NCBI GenBank assembly: GCA_025355935.1 | Contig: JANXYS010000444.1 | Span: forward strand, 1 to 15,483 | From: Chitinophagales bacterium | Lineage (GTDB): Bacteria > Bacteroidota > Bacteroidia > Chitinophagales > Chitinophagaceae | Direction of reading: 5' to 3' | DNA: 15,483 nt | Shown: in pieces, positions 7,295 through 15,132 of the stretch | Numbering within the stretch: the first letter of the stretch is position 1 | Layout of the letters: each line of letters opens with the position of its first letter | Made by a program: the position numbers and the translations under genes | Notes under the pieces: model-generated | Told to the model about the DNA's origin: nothing | The model's input: the letters and a program-made list of their open reading frames with translations, nothing else | The model's database searches: none

Positions 7295-9202
7295 TTACCT
7301 CAACTTTACTATCTGTCCGCATGTAGTTTCAATAATCGACTCACCTATGAGATATTCAATTACTTTTAAGATATAAGCTGGTTTCGCTGGTCGTAACTTT
7401 ACAACAAGATCGTCAAAATGGAGGGGGCCACTTTTTAATATCGTGATGAGCTTCTGACTAACTTCACCAATGCCTGGTTCTGTTTCCTGCTGCCTTATCT
7501 GGCTAATGCAGTTATCGCAAATACCGCAGGTTTTCCTATTGGTGTCGCCGAAATATTGCGAAATGAGATCGTTACGGCATAATTCTGATTCATTAACATA
7601 ATTAGTTACAGCTTCTATTCTCTTCTCAAATTCGTATTTCCTGGTTTTCACATTCTTTTCATCAAACCTGAAGTCATCTTTGTACATCCTGTTCCTGTTA
7701 AGATACACCTGTGGCTCATCGCTGGCCGGGAGATATTTTAAAACCTTGTAATTGTGGAGCTTAATCAGCTCCGAGGTAACCTCGGAAACCGGCTTTTTTA
7801 AAAATTTTGCCAGTGTCGTTTCGTGAATGGATGAAGGGAAATCGAATATTCCTTCATAAGACCTAAGCAATCCCTTAATAACCGCCTCGCTTGAAGGGTG
7901 GTGCTGTTGAAATTCCTCCAGATCATTCTTTGAAGCAGTAAACTCAAGTGTGGACGGTCTAAAAAATGCGTCGTTAAATGTGAGTATATCTTCCTGTGCC
8001 AGGGCCTGCATAGCATAGGTTGCGTCAAGTGCGGAAATTTTGAAATTTAGGCAAAAAGTGGCAAGGTCGAAATTGTACGAATTTCCTTCACCGACACCAG
8101 CAGCCACTTGAAGATAATTCATTATAGCAGTGTAGATTCTGCGGATTTCCTGTAAAGAAGGGAATTTTGAGGCTATTTTGCGTTGTAGATCTTCCAGTTC
8201 TCTCGATTCATAAAGGAGCACCGCGTAAGATCTTTTTCCATCCCTACCCGCGCGACCGGCCTCCTGGTAGTAGTTTTCGAGACAGTCAGGGACATCATAA
8301 TGAACTACAACCCGAACATCAGGTTTATCTATCCCCATCCCAAATGCGTTGGTGCAGACAATTGTCCTCGTTTTGTTCTTTATCCAGTTCCCCTGACGCT
8401 CGCTGCGTTCATCATTAGGTAAACCGGCATGATAAGAATCTGCATTAATTCCATGCATTTTCAAAATTTCTGCAACCTGCTGGGTTCGTTTTCTGCTTTT
8501 GCAATAAATGATCGCTGAACCTTGCACATTTTTAAGGATTTCAATAAGCTTTGTTTGTTTTGAAATCGGTTTAAACACACTGTAGGATAGATTTGGCCTG
8601 GCGAAAGATTGCCGGAATACAACTTTGCCAGACCCAAACTGCAATTTTTCGCAAATATCTTCCTGCACTGCCGGGGTTGCAGATGCCGTTAACGCAATAA
8701 GCGGTACGTTGGGAAGGTATGCCCGTAACGCAGCTATGCGAAGGTAAGCTGGCCGGAAGTCGTAACCCCATTGCGATACGCAATGCGCCTCATCCACTGC
8801 TATAAGGCTTGGTTTTATAGCTGGAAGGAACTCCAGAAAAAGTTGGGATTCGAGCCGTTCGGGTGACACATACAAAAACTTATAAGAACCAAAAGCAGCA
8901 TTCTGAAGCGTTTTCTTTACGTCGAAATAATTCATGCCTGAATACACGGCTAGAGCAGGCATTCCCTTCCTGTTCAGATTCTCAACCTGGTCCTTCATCA
9001 ATGCTATCAACGGGCTAATCACCAAACAAATGCCTTCTATCAACATCGCAGGTATCTGAAAACAAATTGATTTACCTCCACCGGTTGGAAGTAAGGCAAG
9101 CACGTCCTTTTTTTCCAGCACGGCATTTACGATATCTTCCTGTAATGGCCTGAATGTATCAAATCCCCAATACGTTTTTAATATGGAGTGCGGGTCCGGC
9201 AA
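7295..9202 (-). CDS. recQ: RecQ-family ATP-dependent DNA helicase, Bacteroidota-type architecture
   Basis: This is a 635-residue superfamily 2, 3'-5' DNA helicase acting in recombination and replication-fork repair. The core shows the motif 0 region (YWGFDTFRPLQ), Walker A LPTGGGKS (38-45), DEAH (137-140), the aromatic-rich loop CVSQWGYDFRP (141-151), TASATP (172-177) and motif VI QEAGRAGRDG (313-322). The four zinc cysteines come late (C542, C559, C562 and C565), about 220 residues after motif VI. In E. coli RecQ the gap is about 60, so roughly 150 residues are inserted between core and zinc site. A short winged-helix-like tail ends the protein and there is no HRDC domain. The start is TTG at 9202: an in-frame stop lies nine codons upstream, no ATG intervenes, and homologous N-termini begin at about this point. 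It follows the copper ATPase by 72 bases. Confidence 0.93.
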   Translation of the reverse strand: MPDPHSILKTYWGFDTFRPLQEDIVNAVLEKKDVLALLPTGGGKSICFQIPAMLIEGICLVISPLIALMKDQVENLNRKGMPALAVYSGMNYFDVKKTLQNAAFGSYKFLYVSPERLESQLFLEFLPAIKPSLIAVDEAHCVSQWGYDFRPAYLRIAALRAYLPNVPLIALTASATPAVQEDICEKLQFGSGKVVFRQSFARPNLSYSVFKPISKQTKLIEILKNVQGSAIIYCKSRKRTQQVAEILKMHGINADSYHAGLPNDERSERQGNWIKNKTRTIVCTNAFGMGIDKPDVRVVVHYDVPDCLENYYQEAGRAGRDGKRSYAVLLYESRELEDLQRKIASKFPSLQEIRRIYTAIMNYLQVAAGVGEGNSYNFDLATFCLNFKISALDATYAMQALAQEDILTFNDAFFRPSTLEFTASKNDLEEFQQHHPSSEAVIKGLLRSYEGIFDFPSSIHETTLAKFLKKPVSEVTSELIKLHNYKVLKYLPASDEPQVYLNRNRMYKDDFRFDEKNVKTRKYEFEKRIEAVTNYVNESELCRNDLISQYFGDTNRKTCGICDNCISQIRQQETEPGIGEVSQKLITILKSGPLHFDDLVVKLRPAKPAYILKVIEYLIGESIIETTCGQIVKLR

Positions 9203-9221
9203 TAATACTAGTTTAAGTTTT

Positions 9222-9253
9222 GAAAGTTAAAAGATAAAAATGGGAAGGAGCAA
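9222..9253 (-). promoter_or_regulatory. Possible recQ promoter
   Basis: On the - strand TTG (9251-9253) is followed after 21 bases by TAACTTTC (9222-9229), one mismatch from TAnnTTTG. TATCTTTT (9229-9236) overlaps it and is also one mismatch away. Either would give a short leader before the TTG start of recQ. Read-through from the copper ATPase is equally possible, since no terminator lies between the two genes. Confidence 0.3.
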
Positions 9254-9274
9254 CAGAATTGAAGCATCATTGTA

Positions 9275-11401
9275 CTACAATATTTTTTTTACAAAAAGTC
9301 GGACGGAATTTGCGGCTAATACGACATCACTAAATGCCATCGCAAGGGCTGCTACTGTTGGGCTTAAAAATCCGCCCGCTGCAATGGGAATAGCTATAAT
9401 GTTATAAAGAAAAGCCCAAAATAAATTTTGTTTGATCGTAAGGTAGGTGTGCTTTCCAAGTGAAAGAGCGTTTGGCAGATTTTTAAGGCCGTGATTTATC
9501 AGCACCACGTCGGCGCTTTGCAAAGCCAGCTGCGAAGCATCACTCAGGGAAATACCAACGGTAGCTTTCGCTAGTGCGGGGGCATCGTTAATACCGTCCC
9601 CGATCATTGCGGTAGGCAATGCAGCGTTCAATTCGGTAATTTTCGCTAGCTTTTGCGATGGAGTTTGTTCTGAGTAGTATTCATCAATTCCAAGTTCTCT
9701 GGCAATCTGGAGGCATTTGTCTTCACGGTCTCCACTTAATAAAACTGTCTTTATATTTTGCGAATGGAGCCAGTCGATCACATTTTTAGCCTCTGGCCTC
9801 ACTTTATCACTTACATCCAGCCAACCAATAACTTCTTTATTTTTTGCAATATATACCTGGTGATGTCTTTCGACAATTAAATTCTCGATCATATTTACCG
9901 AGCCTGCTTCGTAAACGTTTCCGTCGCTATCTTCCCCCCTCATGCCCAAACCCTTAATTTCATCTATTTTTTTCCATCGGATTAGTTCATTCATTTTCCA
10001 CTGCCCGGCTATTGACCGCGCAATTGGATGTCCCGAATACTTCTCAAGCGAAAACACGATCTTTTTAAATTCTGTCTCAGCAATACTTGTATGAAAATTT
10101 GTAAGCAGGAATTCACCTGTAGTAAGGGTACCGGTTTTGTCGAACACAACCTGCCTGATTGATTTAAAATTTTCTAACCCCGACGCATTGCGGAATAGTA
10201 CCCCATTTCTCGCGGCCCGTCCAAGACCTACTGCAATCGCTGCCGGTGTAGCAAGTCCCAGTGCACACGGACAAGAAATTACCAGAACTGCAATACTTCG
10301 CATCAACGAACTACTTAGGCTGTGGTCGGCTACGTAATAGTTAATGATAAAACTAAGAAGGGAAATTCCGACAACAATGGGAACAAATACGGCGCTGATG
10401 GCGTCGGCCATCTTCTGCACGGGGGGCTTCTCGGACTGAGCATTCTGAACCATTTTTATAATACCCGAAAGAACGGTTGCATCGCCGGCCGCAGTAACCT
10501 GTGCTTTTACTATACCGCTGTCCAAAACACTTCCTCCCACAAGAAAATCTTTTTTTTGTTTTGCTACAGGAAAACTTTCCCCGGTCATTATTGCTTCGTT
10601 CACGAGGCAATCACCCCATAATATGCGGCAATCAGCGGGCACCTGTTCGCCATTTTTTATCAAAACCAGGTCACCGGATTTTAACGAACTGTTTTCTACT
10701 GCAAATAATTGCTCATGATGATCCCCGTCAAAAGCGATCATGGTGGCCATAACCTTTTGACTTTTAACCAGTGTTTGAAGTGACTTTTGGGTGGATTTAA
10801 TGGCCGATTCTTCTAGTGTATTACCCATAAATATCAGCGTAATAATAGACGCACTCGTTTCGAAAAACAGATATCCTTCTCCTAGCTGCATTACAGCGCC
10901 AGTAAGGCTGTAAATAAACGAGGCCAGGGCACCCAGGGTTATCAGCACATCCATGTTAGGCATCCCGTTTCGTAAGCTGTTAATTGCACTACTCCCGAAA
11001 AAATACATACCCGTACAAAAAACCGGGAGACAGATTAACAATTGAATCCATGGATTCATAAGCCAGTGCAATGGTAACCAACGATGCAACATGTGCATCA
11101 TTAAAAGAAACGTAAAAGGGAGTGTGAAAAGAAATCGCTTTTTATTTGTAGATAATAAATTGCCGAAAGATCGCTGCCCGTGTGGAGACTTATCATCCAT
11201 TCCCGAAATTTGATAACCCAGGCTTCGGATCCCTTTCAACATCTTTTCTTCATCAATATTGTGGTCGCTATTGAAACTAACGGCACCGCTTAAAGGATTT
11301 ACCTTTATATCGTTCATCCCTTCTTTTTGCAGGAATTTGTTTACGCTGAGAGCGCAGTTGCTGCAAGTCATTCCCTCTACTGTCCAGTCTACTTTTATCA
11401 T
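9275..11401 (-). CDS. copA: Cu+-transporting P1B-type ATPase (CopA-like)
   Basis: This 708-residue inner-membrane pump hydrolyses ATP to export a soft metal, most likely Cu(I). One N-terminal HMA domain carries MTCSNC (C13, C16). Eight membrane segments are recognisable: four between about 91 and 200, two around 333-395 with the CPC site (377-379), and two C-terminal ones around 658-705. Catalytic motifs are MTGES (272-276), DKTGT with phosphorylated D421, SGHP (456-459) and GDGINDAP (601-608). YN in segment 7 (666-667) supports the P1B-1 copper class. Segment 8 reads MAFSD (688-692), where the classical copper motif is MxxSS. I recall similar readings in other Bacteroidota CopA proteins, but that is memory. 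No CopZ chaperone or CsoR/CueR regulator is adjacent. It shares a 62-base divergent promoter region with tsaE. Confidence 0.92.
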   Translation of the reverse strand: MIKVDWTVEGMTCSNCALSVNKFLQKEGMNDIKVNPLSGAVSFNSDHNIDEEKMLKGIRSLGYQISGMDDKSPHGQRSFGNLLSTNKKRFLFTLPFTFLLMMHMLHRWLPLHWLMNPWIQLLICLPVFCTGMYFFGSSAINSLRNGMPNMDVLITLGALASFIYSLTGAVMQLGEGYLFFETSASIITLIFMGNTLEESAIKSTQKSLQTLVKSQKVMATMIAFDGDHHEQLFAVENSSLKSGDLVLIKNGEQVPADCRILWGDCLVNEAIMTGESFPVAKQKKDFLVGGSVLDSGIVKAQVTAAGDATVLSGIIKMVQNAQSEKPPVQKMADAISAVFVPIVVGISLLSFIINYYVADHSLSSSLMRSIAVLVISCPCALGLATPAAIAVGLGRAARNGVLFRNASGLENFKSIRQVVFDKTGTLTTGEFLLTNFHTSIAETEFKKIVFSLEKYSGHPIARSIAGQWKMNELIRWKKIDEIKGLGMRGEDSDGNVYEAGSVNMIENLIVERHHQVYIAKNKEVIGWLDVSDKVRPEAKNVIDWLHSQNIKTVLLSGDREDKCLQIARELGIDEYYSEQTPSQKLAKITELNAALPTAMIGDGINDAPALAKATVGISLSDASQLALQSADVVLINHGLKNLPNALSLGKHTYLTIKQNLFWAFLYNIIAIPIAAGGFLSPTVAALAMAFSDVVLAANSVRLFVKKIL

Positions 11402-11405
11402 TCTG

Positions 11406-11413
11406 CAAAATTA
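11406..11413 (-). promoter_or_regulatory. Bacteroidota -7 element (TAATTTTG) of the copper ATPase gene
   Basis: On the - strand TAATTTTG matches TAnnTTTG exactly and is followed by only four bases (CAGA) before the ATG at 11401. Transcription should begin at or next to the start codon. No clear -33 TTG is seen. Confidence 0.55.
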
Positions 11414-11451
11414 TCTTAGCAAACCGGGATGTTTTTACTAAATATGAAATT

Positions 11452-11459
11452 TATCTTTG
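11452..11459 (+). promoter_or_regulatory. Bacteroidota -7 element (TATCTTTG) of tsaE
   Basis: TATCTTTG matches TAnnTTTG exactly and is followed by only four bases (CGGC) before the ATG at 11464. The geometry is identical to that of the divergent copper ATPase promoter. A clean -33 TTG is not visible, although a T-rich stretch lies around 11431-11436. Confidence 0.6.
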
Positions 11460-11463
11460 CGGC

Positions 11464-11877
11464 ATGGATGTAGATTATTTACTGGCAGAACTTCCCGAAA
11501 CCGTCAGTAGCTTTCGTGGTATTATTGAAGATCGGAAAGTAATAGCCTTTCACGGAGAAATGGGCGCGGGAAAAACGACTTTTATTTCTGCTCTTTGTGA
11601 CTTTATGAGAGTAACGGAACCCGCAACAAGCCCAACTTTTTCAATTATCAATGAATATAGAACAATGAGTGGAAGTACAATATATCATATGGATTTATAC
11701 CGGTTAAATAGTGCGGCGGAAGCTGTTGCGGCGGGGGTGGAGGATTGTCTTTATTCTGGGGCTCTTTGCCTGATTGAATGGCCGGAAAAAGCCCCGGGAA
11801 TTTTTCCGGATGATACAGTGCATTGCTATTTAAAATCAGTCGGCAATTCTAAAAGAAAGCTGCAAATAAAATTGTAA
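11464..11877 (+). CDS. tsaE: tRNA threonylcarbamoyladenosine biosynthesis ATPase TsaE
   Basis: This 137-residue cytoplasmic P-loop ATPase works with TsaB and TsaD to transfer threonylcarbamoyl to A37 of tRNAs reading ANN codons (t6A). The length is normal for the family. Motifs are Walker A GEMGAGKTT (31-39), the switch-like SPTFSIINEY (56-65), YHMDLYRL (74-81) and LIEWPE (103-108). The ATG at 11464 is chosen because the next in-frame Met lies inside the P-loop, and homologues begin about 30 residues before it. The start codon lies four bases after a perfect -7 element, so a usual ribosome binding site cannot exist if that promoter is used. The alanine dehydrogenase gene follows after 22 bases and is probably co-transcribed. 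Confidence 0.94.
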   Translation: MDVDYLLAELPETVSSFRGIIEDRKVIAFHGEMGAGKTTFISALCDFMRVTEPATSPTFSIINEYRTMSGSTIYHMDLYRLNSAAEAVAAGVEDCLYSGALCLIEWPEKAPGIFPDDTVHCYLKSVGNSKRKLQIKL

Positions 11878-11899
11878 TTTGTAAGTCACTTAAACTTTT

Positions 11900-13114
11900 A
11901 TGGCAACTACAAAACCTTTCATCTCTCCCTCCTTTACCTATGAAACCCTGGAGGAAACCCTCGACGTAAAACACAAATCCGAAGCTCTTTGTATCGGGAT
12001 TCCACGGGAAGATACCTTCAACGAAAATAGAATTGCCCTCACACCTGAAGCAGTAGGTGTAATTATTGCAAACGGGCATGAAGTTAATGTAGAAACAAAG
12101 GCTGGAGAAGGTGCCAACTATAGTGATAAGGATTATAGCGAAGCAGGGGCTAGAATTCTAGTTGATAAAAAGCAGGTTTTCGATTGCGATGTGATTGTAA
12201 AAAGTGCTCCGGTAAGTGAGAGTGACTGCGAGTTACTGAAACCGAATCAATATATAATTTCGCCCATTCATATTGCCATTATGAAAAAGGAAATCATCGA
12301 AAAGATGATGGCAAAAAAAATCACAGCTTTAAGCTTTGAAAATTTAAAAGATGATAGTGGCCATAATCCCATCGTGCGGAGTATGAGCGAAATAGCCGGA
12401 AGCGCAGTAATGCTTATTGCAGGCCAGCACCTCAGCAACGCAAATAACGGAAAGGGTGTTCTGGTAGGAGGTATCAGCGGCATTCCGCCAACCAAAGTAA
12501 TCATTATCGGGGCTGGTATCGTAGGGGAATATGCCGCCCGTACTGCTTTGGCAATGGGTGCAAGCGTAAAGGTTTTCGATAACAGTATTTACCGCCTGAA
12601 ACGTATGCAGAATAATATTGGTGTGAGAATGTGGACGTCGGTGATAGAGCCAAAAATCCTTGCGAAGCAATTACGAACCTGCGATGTCGCCGTAGGTGCT
12701 CTTGGAGGAACAGGTGGCCGCACCCCGATAGTTGTTAGTGAAGAAATGGTAGCGGGTATGCGCCCCGGAACAGTTATCGTGGATGTCAGCATCGATCATG
12801 GAGGTTGCTTTGAAACGAGTATGGTTACCACCCATAAAAATCCGGTTTTTAAGAAATTTGATGTAATTCACTACTGCGTACCAAATATACCGAGTGGTTT
12901 CGCCCGTACTGCCTCCCAGGCCATCAGTAATGTTTTAATGCCACTGCTGCTTGAAACCGCGGAAGATGGAGGGATTGATAACGTTATCTGGCATAAAATA
13001 AATATTCGGAGCGGCATCTATCTTTTTAAAGGCTCGCTAACTAACTTCCATTTGAGTGAAAGATTTGATTTAAAATATACAGACCTGAATTTATTGATTG
13101 CGAGCCGGAGGTAG
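11900..13114 (+). CDS. ald: Alanine dehydrogenase
   Basis: This 404-residue member of the alanine dehydrogenase / transhydrogenase alpha family is expected to interconvert L-alanine and pyruvate plus ammonia with NAD. Counterparts of the known catalytic residues are visible: R44 in NENRIALTP, K101 in VIVKSAP, H124 in SPIHIA and D299 in VSIDHGGCFET, where DQGG is more usual. The nucleotide-binding loop is GAGIVGE (204-210) within VIIIGAG, and the C-terminal half has PNIPSGFARTAS. About 30 residues precede the first conserved strand (CIGIPRE), longer than in Bacillus Ald but, as I recall, typical of Bacteroidota homologues. Substrate specificity is inferred from family. It follows tsaE by 22 bases and precedes the DUF1801 gene by 39 bases, with no terminator visible in between. 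Confidence 0.9.
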   Translation: MATTKPFISPSFTYETLEETLDVKHKSEALCIGIPREDTFNENRIALTPEAVGVIIANGHEVNVETKAGEGANYSDKDYSEAGARILVDKKQVFDCDVIVKSAPVSESDCELLKPNQYIISPIHIAIMKKEIIEKMMAKKITALSFENLKDDSGHNPIVRSMSEIAGSAVMLIAGQHLSNANNGKGVLVGGISGIPPTKVIIIGAGIVGEYAARTALAMGASVKVFDNSIYRLKRMQNNIGVRMWTSVIEPKILAKQLRTCDVAVGALGGTGGRTPIVVSEEMVAGMRPGTVIVDVSIDHGGCFETSMVTTHKNPVFKKFDVIHYCVPNIPSGFARTASQAISNVLMPLLLETAEDGGIDNVIWHKINIRSGIYLFKGSLTNFHLSERFDLKYTDLNLLIASRR

Positions 13115-13153
13115 AATTTAATTAAGTAAGATTTAGTAATACATCTGTTAGAT

Positions 13154-13612
13154 ATGAAGTCTATTGCCGCTACACCAGACAATTATTACGACGGATTACC
13201 GGAAGGTCGAAAGGCTGCGATGAAGGAACTTCGCCGTGTGATAAATAAAAATATACCGAAAGGTTTTCATGAACAAATGATATATGGGATGCCCGGCTGG
13301 GTGGTTCCTCACAGCATATTCCCCGCAGGTTATCATTGTGATCCAAAACTGCCGTTGGCATTTTTAAATATATCATCACAAAAGAACTTTATTGCTATTT
13401 ACCACATGGGAATTTATTCAAGCACTGAGTTGCTCACATGGTTTGTAACTGAATTTCCAAATTATTCCACGGCGAAGCTTGACATGGGTAAAAGTTGCAT
13501 CCGCTTTAAAAAACCTGAGGAGATTCCGTTTAAACTTATAGGAGAATTAATGAAAAAGATGACCGTTAAGGAATGGGTAGATATTTATGAAACCGTCCTG
13601 AATCGGCGTTAG
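13154..13612 (+). CDS. DUF1801 domain-containing protein
   Basis: This is a small soluble protein of 152 residues with a DUF1801 (YdhG-like) domain across most of its length. Recognisable stretches are YYDGLPEGRKAAMKELR near the N-terminus, HEQMIYGMPGW, FIAIYHMGIY and the C-terminal MGKSCIRFKKPEEIPF. There is no signal peptide or membrane segment. The family's biochemical role is not settled; a Bacillus member has been linked to iron delivery in a frataxin-like manner, but I do not extend that here. A near-match to the -7 element, TACATCTG, lies shortly before its ATG, so it may have its own promoter as well as read-through from ald. It converges with the ABC ATPase gene 51 bases away. Confidence 0.88.
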   Translation: MKSIAATPDNYYDGLPEGRKAAMKELRRVINKNIPKGFHEQMIYGMPGWVVPHSIFPAGYHCDPKLPLAFLNISSQKNFIAIYHMGIYSSTELLTWFVTEFPNYSTAKLDMGKSCIRFKKPEEIPFKLIGELMKKMTVKEWVDIYETVLNRR

Positions 13613-13636
13613 CCTTTTTACAAAAATTCCAACCTG

Positions 13637-13652
13637 GCACATAAAATTGTGC
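13637..13652. terminator. Weak hairpin between convergent genes
   Basis: GCACA and TGTGC form a 5-bp stem around TAAAAT in the 51-base gap between the DUF1801 and ABC ATPase stops. No U tract adjoins it on the + strand. On the - strand a T-rich stretch begins about ten bases later. It may be a poor shared terminator, or nothing. Confidence 0.2.
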
Positions 13653-13663
13653 TCTTAAGACTA

Positions 13664-14269
13664 TTATTTATATTCACTAATTGTAATCACGTCTTTGCAA
13701 AAATTATATTCCTGCGGATCATTACTGCTTACTATCACTAGTTTCTCCCCAGCATACGTCTGAATAAGATGATGATATAGTTCAATGCCGTCCATGTCTA
13801 GATTAGTGGTAGGCTCATCAAGGAGCAACACAGGACTCATGCAAAAAAAAGCTTGCGCCATTTTCAGTCGCTGTTTCATCCCACTGCTGTAATAACGTAT
13901 TTGTTTGTTGGCGGCGCCGGCAAGTCCGACTTCCGTAAGAACTTCTTTAATCGGCTTTTTTGAAGGCTTAAAAACCTGGTGAAATTTGAGGAATTCCTCG
14001 GCAGTCATTTCTTCAATAAGTTCCAGGTATGGAGCTGCAACAGACAAATAAGAAAATGGAGCTTCGATTATTTTTGCCGCATTTTTGTATTCAATGAAAC
14101 CCTCGCTGTGCATTACTGAACCCGCAAGTACCTGCAAGAGTGTTGATTTTCCCGAGCCGTTAGAGCCGGTAATCGCATAATGCCCTCCAGGCAAAAATTC
14201 ATAATTGAAGTGACGAAAGATCCATTCGCGGTTGTAACGCTTTCCAAGATCCCTGGCTGAAATGACCAT
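13664..14269 (-). CDS. Small ABC-transporter-type ATPase with degenerate Q- and H-loops
   Basis: This 201-residue stand-alone ABC nucleotide-binding domain resembles the CcmA/ABC-2 ATPase group. It shows Walker A GSNGSGKST (35-43), a signature YSSGMKQRLK (127-136) in place of LSGGQ, and Walker B VLLLDEPTTNLD (147-158) with catalytic E152. The Q-loop position reads YLSVAAPY, with V77 where Gln is usual. The H-loop position reads VSSNDP, with N183 where His is usual. No membrane subunit gene is adjacent. It lies 47 bases downstream of lpxA on the same strand, so it is probably co-transcribed with lipid A genes. I cannot name its partner or substrate. It could be the ATPase of a split transporter encoded elsewhere, or a soluble regulatory ATPase. 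Confidence 0.85.
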   Translation of the reverse strand: MVISARDLGKRYNREWIFRHFNYEFLPGGHYAITGSNGSGKSTLLQVLAGSVMHSEGFIEYKNAAKIIEAPFSYLSVAAPYLELIEEMTAEEFLKFHQVFKPSKKPIKEVLTEVGLAGAANKQIRYYSSGMKQRLKMAQAFFCMSPVLLLDEPTTNLDMDGIELYHHLIQTYAGEKLVIVSSNDPQEYNFCKDVITISEYK

Positions 14270-14316
14270 GCTGTTAGTTTAAGATACCCGGCACCCCTGG
14301 GACCGGTCACGCCAAA

Positions 14317-15114
14317 TTATTCATCGTCGTTGTTGCCTTTGCTGAAACGTTTGATAATGCCTCTCCCGCTTTCCTGGATAAAAGTTACTATCTCATCGCG
14401 CTCATCAGTTGCCGGAAGCTCTTCCTCAATAAAATTAAGTGCCTGCGAAGTGTTTAGATTTTTGTTGTAGATAATCCGGTAAATATCGAGTATCTGGTTG
14501 ATGCGGGTAACAGAAAATCCTTTTCGTTTTAATCCAACAGAATTTACACCGGCATAACTGAGGGGTGTACGGCCTGCCTTAATATACGGGGGCACGTCCT
14601 TGCTTACAAGCGACCCCCCACTCACAAAGGCGTGCTGGCCTATCTGAACAAATTGGTGAATAGCACACATCCCTGCGAGAATGGCGTTGTCTCCCATTTT
14701 TACATGTCCGGCCATCTGTGTATTATTGCTCATAATGCAATTGTTACCCACTACACAATCGTGAGCGATATGGCTATATGCCATAATCAGACAATTGTTT
14801 CCTACTTTGGTGGTCCACTTGTCTTTACTCCCCCTGTTGATAGTAACAAACTCCCTGATAGTACAGTTGTCGCCAATCTCAACCATTGTATTTTCCCCTT
14901 CATATTTCAGGTCCTGGGGAATTGCTGCAATTACAGCTCCCGGAAAAATACGACAGTTCTTACCGATACGGGCACCTTCCATGATGGTAACATTGCTCCC
15001 TATCCAGGTCCCTTCGCCAATTTCAACGTTGGGATGGATCACACTGAATGGATCAACTTTTACATTAGTTGCCAGCTTGGCATTAGGATGAATATATGTG
15101 TGAGGATGGATCAT
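14317..15114 (-). CDS. lpxA: UDP-N-acetylglucosamine O-acyltransferase LpxA
   Basis: This 265-residue cytoplasmic enzyme catalyses the first step of lipid A synthesis, moving a 3-hydroxyacyl chain from acyl carrier protein to UDP-GlcNAc. The N-terminal two thirds is a left-handed beta-helix of hexapeptide repeats (for example IHPNVEIGEGTWIGSNVTI). The catalytic His is H118 in SHIAHDC, equivalent to E. coli H125. AIHQF (151-155), SKDVPPY (171-177) and the C-terminal helical domain from about residue 195 (GLKRKGF) are typical. The length matches the family. It follows the fabZ end after 181 bases and precedes the ABC ATPase, consistent with the Bacteroidota arrangement lpxC/fabZ-lpxA. Confidence 0.97.
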   Translation of the reverse strand: MIHPHTYIHPNAKLATNVKVDPFSVIHPNVEIGEGTWIGSNVTIMEGARIGKNCRIFPGAVIAAIPQDLKYEGENTMVEIGDNCTIREFVTINRGSKDKWTTKVGNNCLIMAYSHIAHDCVVGNNCIMSNNTQMAGHVKMGDNAILAGMCAIHQFVQIGQHAFVSGGSLVSKDVPPYIKAGRTPLSYAGVNSVGLKRKGFSVTRINQILDIYRIIYNKNLNTSQALNFIEEELPATDERDEIVTFIQESGRGIIKRFSKGNNDDE

Positions 15115-15132
15115 TTTTTGTTAGTGTGCCTC

